DNA of 31,591 nucleotides from a virus. This document shows, in pieces, positions 22,538 to 31,591 of this stretch. The DNA lies in the IMG/VR virus record IMGVR_UViG_3300025168_000373, positions 1 to 31,591 of that record, one strand, 5' to 3'. The notes beneath the pieces are model-generated. The model was not told the DNA's origin and made no database searches. It saw only the letters and a program-made list of their open reading frames with translations. A program made the translations under genes and the position numbers. Every line of letters starts with the position of its first letter. Within the stretch, counting starts at the first letter, position 1.

Positions 22538-23957
22538 GGCAGGATTCGACGAGAAGCTCCGTGCTTTTGTCCGAGCCCGCAGAAGGGAGCCAGGACGTGT
22601 CTTCGGCGAGCTCGCTCGCGGGGCTCTCGCCGGACTTGCGGGGGGGCGGGCCGCTCCGCGAGTTGACGACCGTACGCCCCAGATCGACGCACTGAACAAG
22701 CAGTACGAGGTCCTGGGTGCGCTTGAAGGGGCTGCTGGCGGTGACCCCTCCAAGGTGGCCAAAGCCAAGCTCGACTTTCTCGCCAAAATGACCAGTGAGG
22801 CGCGGCAGCGTCTCAACAAGAAGGCGAGCGTGTACTCGGACGCCCAGTACCGTAGGGCAAAACTGCATCTCGACACGAACGACAAGTTGATTGTGCGTAG
22901 TCGAGAGGCTCTCAATGCGCTGGAGCCCTCGCGGCGTGGGGGCAGTGGTGGTGCCGGAGATGTCAACACCGAGAAGGTCAACACCACTTTCTACCGTGCG
23001 CTTAACCAACTCTCGTCGAGCTCGACGGACACTTCCCCGACAGACACAATCCGCGCTACTATTGCGAGCGCGCGTCTCAACCCTGCTGAGCGTGAGGAGT
23101 TAGAGCGCCGGTTGGTCGACAGTAAGGAGGTCAGTCTCCCTGCGGCGAAGCGCCTAGAGGCTATTGGTGGCGAGGAGCAGCAGAGTCCCGAGGAGTTTAT
23201 CTCCGAGTTGATGAGGCCCTTTGAGCAGGACGATGCGGTGGCTGCGCAAGTCATCAACTCGCCGGACCCGGCTGCTGCGCTCAACAGCATCCCTGACGAC
23301 CAGCTTCGGCAGCGTATTAAAGAGATGCACTTCGTGCTCGGCGAGGACGGCAACCCGAAGGTCGACCTCGCGACCGGGAAGTCGATGCTGCGTGAGGACG
23401 CCCGCATGGCGGCCGAGCAGTACACGACTTTGCAGGGCATTACCGAAAGTCTCGGCGACGTGCAAGCCAACATTGACCGGATGGTCACGGGCTCAAGCGG
23501 TGGCCAGTTCTCGGGAGAGATGAAGGAGATCCTCGCAAGCTACGGCGTAGGCTCGACCGAGGAGCTCTTCGCAAAGTACGGGCTCGACACAGCCTCAATG
23601 CAAGGGCGCGAAGATGCCCTCCGGGGCAAGTACGGGGGTGAGCGCGCAGACGTTGCTTCCGAGATTCGCAAGCTGTCCGTGGCGCCGAAGGCCCCTGTGG
23701 CTCGCGCTGCCTTTGAGGTTCTGCAAGACCCCAACTTTTCTTCCGAGATGCAAACGCGCGGGTTCTCCGACAAGTTGTCGGGAGTACGTGCAATGGCCCG
23801 CGAGATGGGTGGGCAGATGCGCGCAGAGCGAAAGGAAACGAGAGGCGCCGCTCGTGCTAGGTTAGCTCGGCCTAGAGTGATAGGTGCGCTCCAGAGGAGT
23901 CTCGATGCCAGACGCGGTCTCGCTGCCAGACACGGACCCCAAGAAGTCCCCGAGTGA
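22530..23957 (+). CDS. Internal/ejection-type virion protein 2
   Basis: The 475-residue protein is nearly all charged alpha helix with heptad-like stretches (SKVAKAKLDFLAKMTSEARQ, EREELERRL-type segments, AEQYTTLQGITESLGDVQAN). No membrane segment is obvious; the glycine/alanine stretch near residues 30-40 is weakly apolar. ACGGAG precedes the ATG at 22530. Its last 53 bases overlap the next gene in another frame. The location between a small and a giant helical protein matches a two-to-three component ejectosome (T7 gp15-like role). No enzymatic motif is seen. Confidence 0.68.
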   Translation: MAEAGFDEKLRAFVRARRREPGRVFGELARGALAGLAGGRAAPRVDDRTPQIDALNKQYEVLGALEGAAGGDPSKVAKAKLDFLAKMTSEARQRLNKKASVYSDAQYRRAKLHLDTNDKLIVRSREALNALEPSRRGGSGGAGDVNTEKVNTTFYRALNQLSSSSTDTSPTDTIRATIASARLNPAEREELERRLVDSKEVSLPAAKRLEAIGGEEQQSPEEFISELMRPFEQDDAVAAQVINSPDPAAALNSIPDDQLRQRIKEMHFVLGEDGNPKVDLATGKSMLREDARMAAEQYTTLQGITESLGDVQANIDRMVTGSSGGQFSGEMKEILASYGVGSTEELFAKYGLDTASMQGREDALRGKYGGERADVASEIRKLSVAPKAPVARAAFEVLQDPNFSSEMQTRGFSDKLSGVRAMAREMGGQMRAERKETRGAARARLARPRVIGALQRSLDARRGLAARHGPQEVPE

Positions 23958-26900
23958 GCCGTCTCCAGTACCGGAGCTGTCGGTAGCCGAGCGTCTGAAG
24001 CAGCTACGCGGTACGGCATCCACAGCTTCTGGGGCTGACTTCCGCGCGGCGTTCAAAGAGGCTAACCAGCTCGAGAAGGCGCGCGCTGCCGGGACTCGTG
24101 AGAAGCAGCGTGAGCGCCTCATCACGCGCTCTGAGTACGACAAGCGCATGGAGACACTCCGCGCGAAAACGCCTCAAGCGCGTCAGGCCCTCGACGCTGC
24201 GAAGCAGGCGCATCGACCTGACCCCGAGACGGCCGCGATCATCAAAGTGAAGGAAGACGGCAACAAGTTGTTCAGCTCGTCGTTCCCTGTCTACTTGCAG
24301 AGCGTGGCGAAGCGTCGGGGCATCGACTTCGACGACGCGAACGCGCGGAACGCTCTCGTCACCGAGATAGTCGCGGGCGCCGCCCGCCCCCTCGACCAGG
24401 GCTACGACCCGAGCGTCCCCATCTACGACCAGAACAAGCGGGGCTTCGACACCGACGCGATGCAGGTGGCGAACATCTGGTCGATGGCAACGCTGGGGAA
24501 GAAGTACACGAGCCCCCAGGAGTTGCGCGAGAGCCTCCCAGAGGACTTCGGAGAGCTCGTCCGAGCGCAGGACAATCTCAAGCGCCTACAGGAGGAGGAA
24601 GTCGCCGAGAGGGGCAGTGAGCGCGTCGTGGGGCTGCTCGGGGATGAGTCGTTCGAGGTCGACCGCACGCTGAACACGGACCTCAACGTGCAGATTGCAC
24701 GGAACCAAGCCCACGGGGCTGAACACACTCTGCTTCTCGCCGACCTAGATGAGACCGCCAAGCAAGCCTTGCGTGATGCAGGGACCATCGCTCCCACGAA
24801 GGAGAGCATGGACTCGGCGGGCATCAGCCCTGCGAAGCAGCGCCGCCTCCTGGCACTCCACCGCCTCCGTGACCCTACACGCCCACAGGACATTCGCGTC
24901 GGGCTGATGCGGACGAGCGACGGTACGGTAGCCCTCGACCTCGGGCTCGCGTACGACGAAATCTACCGCTCACGCTTCCACGCCATCTCAGAGCAACTCC
25001 CCGAGTTGGACTACGCCCGGGTCGTACAGCGGGCACAGAAGGAAGCCAATGCCGTTGTCCAGCGCATGGTCAACTTGAAGGCTCCCGTCTATCATCCTGA
25101 CCCCGAGGGCGCGTTCCGTGCCTACGCTCGAGGCGAAGGCATCCTCGGCAACATCGTTGACGGTGCCCAGATCCTTGCGAGTGTCACGACGTTGGGTATT
25201 GATGAGCTCGCGGGTGACTACACCGACAAGTTGATCAAGTCCGTCGGGGCTACCCTCCTACCGCCTGTACGAGTGGCAGGAACCCTGCAGCAGGCAACAG
25301 GAGAGAAGATACGCGCGGGTGAGTTCGGATTCGTCAGTCACTTCCTGTCCGACAACACCGTCACGCGCGGCATCGACCAGCTTCTGCGCGTCAACCTTCT
25401 CTCCGAGGGCTTGTCGGCGGCGTACGCAATGGCCCTCGAAGAAGTCGTGGACGACAAGGGCTCCTTCGACGGCGAGATTTACGACATCGCCAAGCGCACG
25501 CTGGAACTCTACGGGACCGACGAGCACCTGTTCCGCATTGCGTCACGGGATGACGACCTCGGCACCATGATGTTCACGCTCACGCGAGCGATGGACCCGA
25601 CCGTGGCCCTCGGGATGCGGGAAGCCCCTGAAGAGCAGGGCGTCCTCGGGAAGGCCGCGATGATTGGCGGCGGCTTGGCGGTCATCGCAGGGCTGATGTT
25701 CGAGCCCGATGCGCTGACGATGCTAGGACCTGCGGCCAAGCTCGGACAAGCTGGTGGACGTGCGGTCAAGTTCCTCTCGGGGCTCGACAGTGTAGCCACC
25801 ATCGGCCGGGGCTTCTCCAACGTCGAGTACGACGGTGTGCGCGGGCTCGACGGCATCAAGAAGCTGCTCGATGACTTCGAGGCTGACCCTTCAGACGCGA
25901 TGAAAGAGACGGTTCAGCGCAAGTTGGAGGAGTTCGCCTACGCTGACCCAACAGGGCGTCAGGCTGTGGGTGTACGCGCGTCCGAGATGGGCGCCCTCAA
26001 CAAGGGTGTCGAGGCAGTGGCTCCCGGGCAGGTACCCTCACTCGCTCGCGATGTCATGGCGTCGAGCAAGCGCGCCGAGAAGACCTACGAGGCGGAAGCC
26101 GAGCGGGCTGCGGCGTCAATCGAGAAGAGCAGCAAGGTCCTGAAGGACGCCCCTGCCGAGGTCCAGGCCCTCGCAGCAGATGTGATGGCACACAAGGGCG
26201 TCCTCGATGCCGAGCAGGTAACCAAGTCTTCCGTGAGTGCGTCCGAGCAACGCTTACTGATGGTGCAGAACCGCATCGACGCACTGAAGAACGCTCCGAC
26301 GACTGGTCCGCAGGTAGACGCGCAGGTGCTGAAGGCACTTCAAGAGCGTCTCGCCAAGGTGGACCTCAAAGACGATGCAGCTCGCATCAACATCTTGAGC
26401 GACACCAGTGTCCAGCAGGTCATGCGAGCTGCGGGCGTTGACCCGGTGGAGATGTTGGCCCGTGCGCAAGCACTTCAGCGGAACGGTAAGGCACGGGGCA
26501 TTCAACGCCCCAAAGACCTCGAGAAGTTCGCCGACAAGCTCCGTGAGACACTCACTGTGTCGATGGCGCGACCCCTTCAGGACACTCTCAACGACACGCT
26601 GAAGGGTCTACAGAAGCAGGTGACAGAGGCAGGGGCCAAGCTCCAGGTCGACCGAGGCAACCTTCAGAAGGCTGTGACTGACCGAGCCGCCCTTGAGGCC
26701 CGCATTCAGGGCAATCTCTCCCGATTCAAGCTGTCGAAGAAGAGTCGGAAGAAGCTCAAGAAGGTCAGGAAAGGCAAGGTCACTGCTTCGGTCGAAGAAC
26801 TCGTGCGGTTGCTTGAGGAGGCTGACGGCACGCTCGTAGCAGCGGCCGAGAGCCGCGCAGGAGAGCTCGCGAAGCAAGCCCGAGCCCTCGGTGCCCGAGC

Positions 26901-29900
26901 GTCTCGTGAGCAGGAGAGCACGGCCTTCCTCCGCAACACGTTGCGGAACCTAGTCGAACTCGTCGAGGTTTCCCAGAGCATGGGACGCACCGCAGGGCGT
27001 GTACGCCAGGAGTTCGGGGGCGTTCTGAAGGGCATTCAAGACGAGGCGGCTGACGTAGAGAGCGCCGTCAGCCCTGCGACCCGGCAGGCGGGGGAGGAAG
27101 TACTGCGCGGGGCTGTCCCCCTTCAACGCATTCTCGACGACATGAAGAAGACCCTGTCTCCCGCTGAGTACGACGTGGCTGTCGAGCGGATGCTCAAGAA
27201 CCAACTGCTGTTGCAGCAGTTGTACCGGACCCCTGGGGCTGTAGGTGACCTCGTCAGGAACCAGACCACACGGCGCGGGGTCAACAGCTTCATTCAGAAC
27301 CGCATCTACGATGTGGAGCTCACCCTCGCAAAGGCCCAGGGCATCTGGGACGAAGCCCGCGAGTTTCTGTCGGTGCAGATGGGTGTCCTCGACATCCAAA
27401 CCAACAAGCAACTTCGCCGAGCTGCGACCGAGAGCCGCATCTACACGCGGACCCTGAACGGTGAGGTCAACGAGTACATCACGTACGCCGCAAAGGTTGA
27501 TGGCGAAGACAACATCGCGCGTGCCCAGCGTCTCTACATCGAGTTCATGGACGGTACCGATGTCATCACGCTCAAGACTGCTGTAGGGCAGGAGATGACG
27601 CTGTCGGGGCGCGTCGGCAGTACGAGCCCTCTTGAGCACACGATGGACTACCTGGCAGGGGCCACACGCCTCTACAAGACCCAGGACCAGGCCGACGAAG
27701 CCCTGGTGGCACTGGTGCGCAGCTTTGCCACCGACCGTCTCGCGCGGGAGTTCGTGGAGGACTTCGAGGGCAAGGCGCTCCGGCAGTTCAGCGACGACTT
27801 CCTCAAGCTCATTGATGCCGAGACAAGCGCCGCTGACATCGCCCGGCAACTCCCCGGGCTCATCACGAAGGCATGGGACGAGGCCGGGGCTTCCGTCTCA
27901 AAGAGCCTCGCCAACTACCGGTTGATGACGCAGACCATGACGCTGCTGGCAGGTGAGAGTCGCCTTCTCAAGCGCGTGGCGGGGACTGCCGGGGCGAAGG
28001 CCCACCTGTTCTCCGCAGCGCGTGCGAGGGCCATCAACAACTTCCTCGAAGAGGGTCTCGCCGTACGTCAAAGGCTACCGACTACGCCTGTGGTGGGCGA
28101 CCTCGTCGTCACCAACAAGTCGGTGCAGAGCTTCAACACAGCACTTCGCAGGAGCGTCACCCGTGAAGCTCCCCGTGATGTGCCCGTTGCAGACTTGGTC
28201 AAGGTGGGGGAGCCCGAGCGGGTGGCCGTCCGGGGCTTCTACGAGGACCCTCGCGCGGGCAAGATGACGCGCAGCGACCTCAAGCCCAACGAGCGCGAGC
28301 ACTTCGTAGGTACGCCGCGTGACCTCGCAGCGGAGAAGATGGCGTCCGGCGCGGAAGCAGTCACGGCGTACCGAGTCACCGAGGTGTTTGACCTCAAGGG
28401 CGTGCCCCACGTTCGTTTGGCCGACCTCGAAGGCAACTACGTGGGTACGCGGCCGCTCGGTGAAATGACACTGCGCGACCCGCTCCTGGGCTTCAACGAT
28501 GCGGTCGACGGCATCCTCGCCCTCGGGCTCTCGTTCACGTCGGGTAGGTCGAAGGCAGCCGTCGCCGCAGCCGGTACTCAGGTGAAGAGGCAGCACAGCA
28601 AGCTGGTGGCACGGTCTGTCGACGCGGAGGGCAACATCCTCTACGTCCCGCGCGACATGTCCCGCGACTTGTACGACGCTCTCGACGGGCTTCAGAAGGA
28701 CCTCGTCGATGCCCCCGTGCGCGGGGCGATCCCGTTTACCTTCCGAGATGCTGCCATCAAGGCCCTGTCTCTCCACAAGAAGGCCATCCTCTTCGGGCTC
28801 ATCATCCCTCGAGCTGCGTTCGGTACCAACGCTATCTTCGGTGACGCGACTCAGATGATCATCGACTTGAACGACATCCCGCTCACGGCTTCTCTGCGGG
28901 TCAGCACGTTCGGCGCGTTCGGGTACATCCCGGGTCTTCGGAAGCCCCTGCAACGCACCTTCGATGTCCTCAAGAAGTCGAAGCAGTTGCCGAGTGCGAT
29001 GGCTTCCATGAGCGACCCTGCCATCCGGGCCGTCCTAGAGGGGTCGGACCAGCTCATCGAGATTCGCCGAGGCGGCAAGGTCATTCGCGAGCCTGCGTCC
29101 TCCATCCTTCGGAAGGCACTGGACAACGGCGCGGGCGACAACATCCTGACCTCGGACGCGATGTTGTCCCTGCGAAGGCTACGACGTGACCCCGTGCTCG
29201 GGGGGAAGATACGCGACTACAATCGCCTGCTTGAGATTCAGATGCGCGAGGCCACTAAGGCCCAGCGCGTAGGGCTGTTCCTCAACCTGTACGCCGAGCA
29301 GGGCATGACGGCCGAGAAGGCGGGTCTGCGTATGCGGCAAGCCCTGTTCAACTGGGACGATGCCATCGGCGCCAGTGAGAACGCCTTCCTCGCACGCCAC
29401 TTCCTGTTCTACACGTTCATCAAGAACGCCTTTGCCCAGTCGCACCGGGCCTTGTTCGAGGGCTACACGGACAACCTCGACGACTACATGCGCAAGTTCC
29501 TTGGTGCCCGGACGAAGCTCCAGCGCCTAGAGGGTGTGTCCTATCTGACAGGTGGGTTCTTCACGGGCATCACGCAGAAGGACGAGCTCACACCCGAGGA
29601 AGCTGAACGGCTGTCCAACGCGAAGGAGACGCCCGAGTACATCATCGAGCAGACGCTCATGTCGCTACAGGGCCTTGGGAGAGACCAAGCACGTGTTGCG
29701 AAGGCCCTCACGGGGAAAAATGTCGACTCGGTAGCGGGCATCCTACCCAAGGTCACGCACATCGAGTTCCTGAACAACTACCTCGACATCGCCAACACCA
29801 TCCTGGGCTTCACGGCTGTGGGGGCACTGAATGCCCTTGAGGCACCTACGGGGTTGGAGCTGACGGACTACGAGGCAGACATCGGTGCTGCCAGCCAAGC

Positions 29901-30561
29901 CCTCCTTCGGTACGCGACGGACATGGCCAACCCGTTCTCGGGGGAAGCCCTGAAGGGGCTCGCGTCCCTTGCGGGTGTCAGAGACCCCCAGGCTGCCTAC
30001 GGCGGGACGAGTGGGCAGAATGTGCGCTTGTTCGAGGCCGCGATGCTCACGCACTTCGGGCTTGGTGACGGGCTCGAGGAGCAGAAAGACGACACGCTGC
30101 GCATCAACCCCGACAGTACAACCGGGGCTCTGGCCAAGTTCGTGGGCCAGGCGCCCATCACAGGCATCATGCGGCAGTTCATGCTGCCCGAGTACACGCG
30201 GTTCCGGTTGCTCGATGAGATCAACGGCGGCTACGTCACCAAAGCCTCACTTCCTCTGCTGCGCTTCCTGTCGAGGACTATGCCCGGCGTACACCCTTAC
30301 GACGCTGTCGACGAAGCTCGCATCGAGGCGGGGCCTCTAGCGGTCGAGTACACCGAGGCCCAGAAGGGTTGGTTGGCGGCGCGTGTTCAGGCTTTCTCCG
30401 AGCTTTTCGGCATTCACAAGTACGCCTTCTTCTCGGGGCGCGCGACCCAAGAGTACCGCATCAAAGACGCCGAGCAGTTCATGTCGACGACCGTCAGCCA
30501 GTCCCGCAAGCGGGCCAAAGAAAGGAAGCCGGTCCCGTCAAAGCTACCGAAGGACGAGTAG
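23905..30561 (+). CDS. Giant internal virion / ejection-type protein (2218 aa)
   Basis: This single 2218-residue frame takes up a fifth of the window. It is mainly helical and charged. Apolar Gly/Ala-rich segments lie at about 585-615 (AAMIGGGLAVIAGLMF) and 1625-1660 (AILFGLIIPRAAFGTNAIFG). Long coiled-coil-like stretches run from about 715 to 1050. A motif at about 1812-1844 (ALFNWDDAIGASENAFLARH, then FYTFIKNAF) resembles a block I recall from large phage structural proteins of unknown function. I see no lysozyme, transglycosylase or RNA polymerase motif. I chose the ATG at 23905, with AGAGGAG upstream; a GTG at 23884 is in frame but less well placed. It is probably the largest ejection protein. 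Confidence 0.8.
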   Translation: MPDAVSLPDTDPKKSPSEPSPVPELSVAERLKQLRGTASTASGADFRAAFKEANQLEKARAAGTREKQRERLITRSEYDKRMETLRAKTPQARQALDAAKQAHRPDPETAAIIKVKEDGNKLFSSSFPVYLQSVAKRRGIDFDDANARNALVTEIVAGAARPLDQGYDPSVPIYDQNKRGFDTDAMQVANIWSMATLGKKYTSPQELRESLPEDFGELVRAQDNLKRLQEEEVAERGSERVVGLLGDESFEVDRTLNTDLNVQIARNQAHGAEHTLLLADLDETAKQALRDAGTIAPTKESMDSAGISPAKQRRLLALHRLRDPTRPQDIRVGLMRTSDGTVALDLGLAYDEIYRSRFHAISEQLPELDYARVVQRAQKEANAVVQRMVNLKAPVYHPDPEGAFRAYARGEGILGNIVDGAQILASVTTLGIDELAGDYTDKLIKSVGATLLPPVRVAGTLQQATGEKIRAGEFGFVSHFLSDNTVTRGIDQLLRVNLLSEGLSAAYAMALEEVVDDKGSFDGEIYDIAKRTLELYGTDEHLFRIASRDDDLGTMMFTLTRAMDPTVALGMREAPEEQGVLGKAAMIGGGLAVIAGLMFEPDALTMLGPAAKLGQAGGRAVKFLSGLDSVATIGRGFSNVEYDGVRGLDGIKKLLDDFEADPSDAMKETVQRKLEEFAYADPTGRQAVGVRASEMGALNKGVEAVAPGQVPSLARDVMASSKRAEKTYEAEAERAAASIEKSSKVLKDAPAEVQALAADVMAHKGVLDAEQVTKSSVSASEQRLLMVQNRIDALKNAPTTGPQVDAQVLKALQERLAKVDLKDDAARINILSDTSVQQVMRAAGVDPVEMLARAQALQRNGKARGIQRPKDLEKFADKLRETLTVSMARPLQDTLNDTLKGLQKQVTEAGAKLQVDRGNLQKAVTDRAALEARIQGNLSRFKLSKKSRKKLKKVRKGKVTASVEELVRLLEEADGTLVAAAESRAGELAKQARALGARASREQESTAFLRNTLRNLVELVEVSQSMGRTAGRVRQEFGGVLKGIQDEAADVESAVSPATRQAGEEVLRGAVPLQRILDDMKKTLSPAEYDVAVERMLKNQLLLQQLYRTPGAVGDLVRNQTTRRGVNSFIQNRIYDVELTLAKAQGIWDEAREFLSVQMGVLDIQTNKQLRRAATESRIYTRTLNGEVNEYITYAAKVDGEDNIARAQRLYIEFMDGTDVITLKTAVGQEMTLSGRVGSTSPLEHTMDYLAGATRLYKTQDQADEALVALVRSFATDRLAREFVEDFEGKALRQFSDDFLKLIDAETSAADIARQLPGLITKAWDEAGASVSKSLANYRLMTQTMTLLAGESRLLKRVAGTAGAKAHLFSAARARAINNFLEEGLAVRQRLPTTPVVGDLVVTNKSVQSFNTALRRSVTREAPRDVPVADLVKVGEPERVAVRGFYEDPRAGKMTRSDLKPNEREHFVGTPRDLAAEKMASGAEAVTAYRVTEVFDLKGVPHVRLADLEGNYVGTRPLGEMTLRDPLLGFNDAVDGILALGLSFTSGRSKAAVAAAGTQVKRQHSKLVARSVDAEGNILYVPRDMSRDLYDALDGLQKDLVDAPVRGAIPFTFRDAAIKALSLHKKAILFGLIIPRAAFGTNAIFGDATQMIIDLNDIPLTASLRVSTFGAFGYIPGLRKPLQRTFDVLKKSKQLPSAMASMSDPAIRAVLEGSDQLIEIRRGGKVIREPASSILRKALDNGAGDNILTSDAMLSLRRLRRDPVLGGKIRDYNRLLEIQMREATKAQRVGLFLNLYAEQGMTAEKAGLRMRQALFNWDDAIGASENAFLARHFLFYTFIKNAFAQSHRALFEGYTDNLDDYMRKFLGARTKLQRLEGVSYLTGGFFTGITQKDELTPEEAERLSNAKETPEYIIEQTLMSLQGLGRDQARVAKALTGKNVDSVAGILPKVTHIEFLNNYLDIANTILGFTAVGALNALEAPTGLELTDYEADIGAASQALLRYATDMANPFSGEALKGLASLAGVRDPQAAYGGTSGQNVRLFEAAMLTHFGLGDGLEEQKDDTLRINPDSTTGALAKFVGQAPITGIMRQFMLPEYTRFRLLDEINGGYVTKASLPLLRFLSRTMPGVHPYDAVDEARIEAGPLAVEYTEAQKGWLAARVQAFSELFGIHKYAFFSGRATQEYRIKDAEQFMSTTVSQSRKRAKERKPVPSKLPKDE

Positions 30562-30636
30562 TACTTGACCGAAACATTTACTTCTGCTACTCAACGACCA
30601 GAGCCAAGCCCGGTTCGAGGTCTATAGGAGACACAC
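30562..30636 (+). promoter_or_regulatory. 75-base gap with TTGACC and TACTCAAC
   Basis: This is the longest gap between structural genes. TTGACC at 30565-30570 could be a -35, but no good -10 is found 16-18 bp away. TACTCAAC at 30588-30595 matches the gap before 11605. TAGGAGA precedes the next ATG. A T-loop-like GGTTCGAGG is present but does not make a tRNA arm. A local promoter is possible, not shown. Confidence 0.3.
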
Positions 30637-31461
30637 ATGGGCAATCTCAAGCAGCGTCTGATCAAGCCGGGCACCGACTTCAACTACGCTGAAGGCGTGA
30701 AGGTCAAGGCATCGGCCGCCATCTACGCGGACCAGATCGTCTACGTCACGGGTTCCGAGGGACCGTACCTCAAGGCAGCTCCGGCAGACGCTGACGACGC
30801 TACCAAGACGGTCGGCCGCCTGATGATCGCCAAGCACGCCATCCCATTGGACGGCTTCGGGGTGGTGTTGCCCTGGAAGTTGGTCACGTCACTCGACACC
30901 AGCACGCCAAACGTGGGCGACCCGGTCTTCCTGGCCGACACCATCTCTGCGGCAGTGGGAGGTAACCTCACGTTCACGGCTCCCACCGACGCGAAAAGCA
31001 TCATCGTCGGGCGCGTGACTACCAAAGCAACGGTGGCCAACGGCGGCGCCATTATGGTGCACGCCGATGCTCCCGAGGAACGTGTCCAAGGTGGAGCCAT
31101 TACCGGTGTTGCAGGTGCGACCGCCCTCACGGGTGGGCGTCCGATGGAGCAGTTGGTAATCGAAACAGCCGCAAGTGATACTGCACAAGATTTCTCACTC
31201 CCGTACCCTATCATTGTCACGGGTATGGCCGTCGTCGCCAAGGGAGGTAGTGCAACTGCAAACATTGACCTGTTTAAGGGCGCAACGACAGACTCGATTG
31301 CCATCCAGGTAGCTACGGGAAACACGATCAACATCAAGACAGCTACGACGGGCATCAATCCCGCCAACTGCATCGTCCCCGCAGGGACCGTTCTTCGCGT
31401 CAAGAAGAGTGATGTAGGAACCGCAGGCGATCTCGTCATCATTGACTATATTCGCGGCTAG
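30637..31461 (+). CDS. Decoration/head-fibre-like protein, distant third relative
   Basis: In this 274-residue protein the first ~145 residues have the DUF2190-like pattern, with RLMIAKHAIPLDGFGVVLPW (61-80) at the spot where the 13879/14383 proteins have GVAQH-x-I-x-x-G-x-x-G. After a Gly/Ala linker (VQGGAITGVAGATALTGG, 150-168) comes a second beta domain (PYPIIVTGMAVVAKGGSATA ... DLVIIDYIRG). The two-domain form looks like a decoration domain plus an outward sandwich. TAGGAGACACAC precedes ATG 30637. The downstream half (31141-31440) is slightly less GC-rich by count (about 54%), which hints at domain shuffling. Confidence 0.65.
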   Translation: MGNLKQRLIKPGTDFNYAEGVKVKASAAIYADQIVYVTGSEGPYLKAAPADADDATKTVGRLMIAKHAIPLDGFGVVLPWKLVTSLDTSTPNVGDPVFLADTISAAVGGNLTFTAPTDAKSIIVGRVTTKATVANGGAIMVHADAPEERVQGGAITGVAGATALTGGRPMEQLVIETAASDTAQDFSLPYPIIVTGMAVVAKGGSATANIDLFKGATTDSIAIQVATGNTINIKTATTGINPANCIVPAGTVLRVKKSDVGTAGDLVIIDYIRG

Positions 31462-31484
31462 GCCACGCCACCTGGAGGTGACCG

Positions 31485-31591
31485 ATGGCTACTGGCCAGT
31501 ACAGGAAACAGAACCTTCTCCCGTCTGACCTAGACGTTACGACGGTGAAGGCGGCAGCTGCGCCTACCACGGCGTATACAGGCTACGTCAC
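31485..31591 (+). CDS. Partial gene running off the window
   Basis: ATG 31485 follows a strong GGAGGTGA (31474-31481 region) and stays open to the last base. The first 35 residues are visible, starting MATGQYRKQNLLPSDLDVTT. They are not enough to assign a function. It is probably another structural protein, since it follows the decoration-like gene closely (23 bases). Confidence 0.75.
   Translation, partial: MATGQYRKQNLLPSDLDVTTVKAAAAPTTAYTGYV

Noticed and set aside
30600-30632. tRNA fragment suggested by GGTTCGAGG
   Set aside because: The flanking bases do not form a T-arm stem and no acceptor, D or anticodon arms can be found nearby.
13879-31461. Diversity-generating retroelement target in the fibre or decoration genes
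   Set aside because: No reverse transcriptase, template repeat or near-identical variable-region copy is seen in the window.

Overview
The window is one end of the structural half of a tailed, short-tailed (podovirus-like) double-stranded DNA phage genome. The evidence is a continuous one-strand series of terminase, portal, scaffold, major capsid, head-tail adaptor, beta-propeller-type tail nozzle, appendage and helical ejection proteins. No siphovirus tape-measure gene, tail tube, contractile sheath or baseplate gene is visible. The sequence is GC-rich outside the first ~900 bases, so the host is probably a GC-rich bacterium; it cannot be named from the sequence. Several very small basic proteins resemble families I recall from environmental and marine phages. 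No integrase, lysis gene, tRNA, insertion sequence or CRISPR array was found.

Layout: 1-919 is non-coding and rich in dyads. It carries thirteen copies of a 9-bp iteron (GTGTAGTCA / CGTAGTCA types) on both strands around an AT-rich palindromic stretch, which looks like an origin and/or control region. At 920-4392 are a small helix-turn-helix protein, a primase fused to an SF3 helicase, and an unknown protein. At 4389-8943 is the packaging block: an unknown or possible small terminase protein, three tiny basic proteins, the large terminase, and two related proteins of unknown function. At 8962-13869 are the portal, an HNH-like protein, a 56-residue basic protein, an FmdB-like zinc ribbon, an acidic protein, the scaffold and the major capsid protein. 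At 13879-14856 are two tandem paralogous decoration-like proteins. At 14859-19175 are the adaptor, a small protein and the nozzle. At 19184-21788 are three appendage proteins. At 21798-30561 is a set of internal/ejection proteins ending in a 2218-residue giant. At 30637 a third decoration-like protein follows, and another gene runs off the end.

From 920 to the end coding is nearly gap-free and all on the plus strand (31 genes). Most junctions are translationally coupled, through ATGA, TGATG, TAATG, TAGTG or GTGA overlaps or by a stop codon embedded in the next Shine-Dalgarno (TAGGAGG). Only two junctions look uncoupled with a real gap (before 11605 and before 30637), and both carry the same 8-bp word TACTCAAC. 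The functional picture is replication initiation on the left, then packaging, head assembly, tail, and genome ejection.

The items least explained by known phage biology are the iteron/AT-rich region, the TerL-portal paralog pair, the duplicated decoration-like genes plus a distant third, and the 2.2-kilo-residue ejection-type protein.
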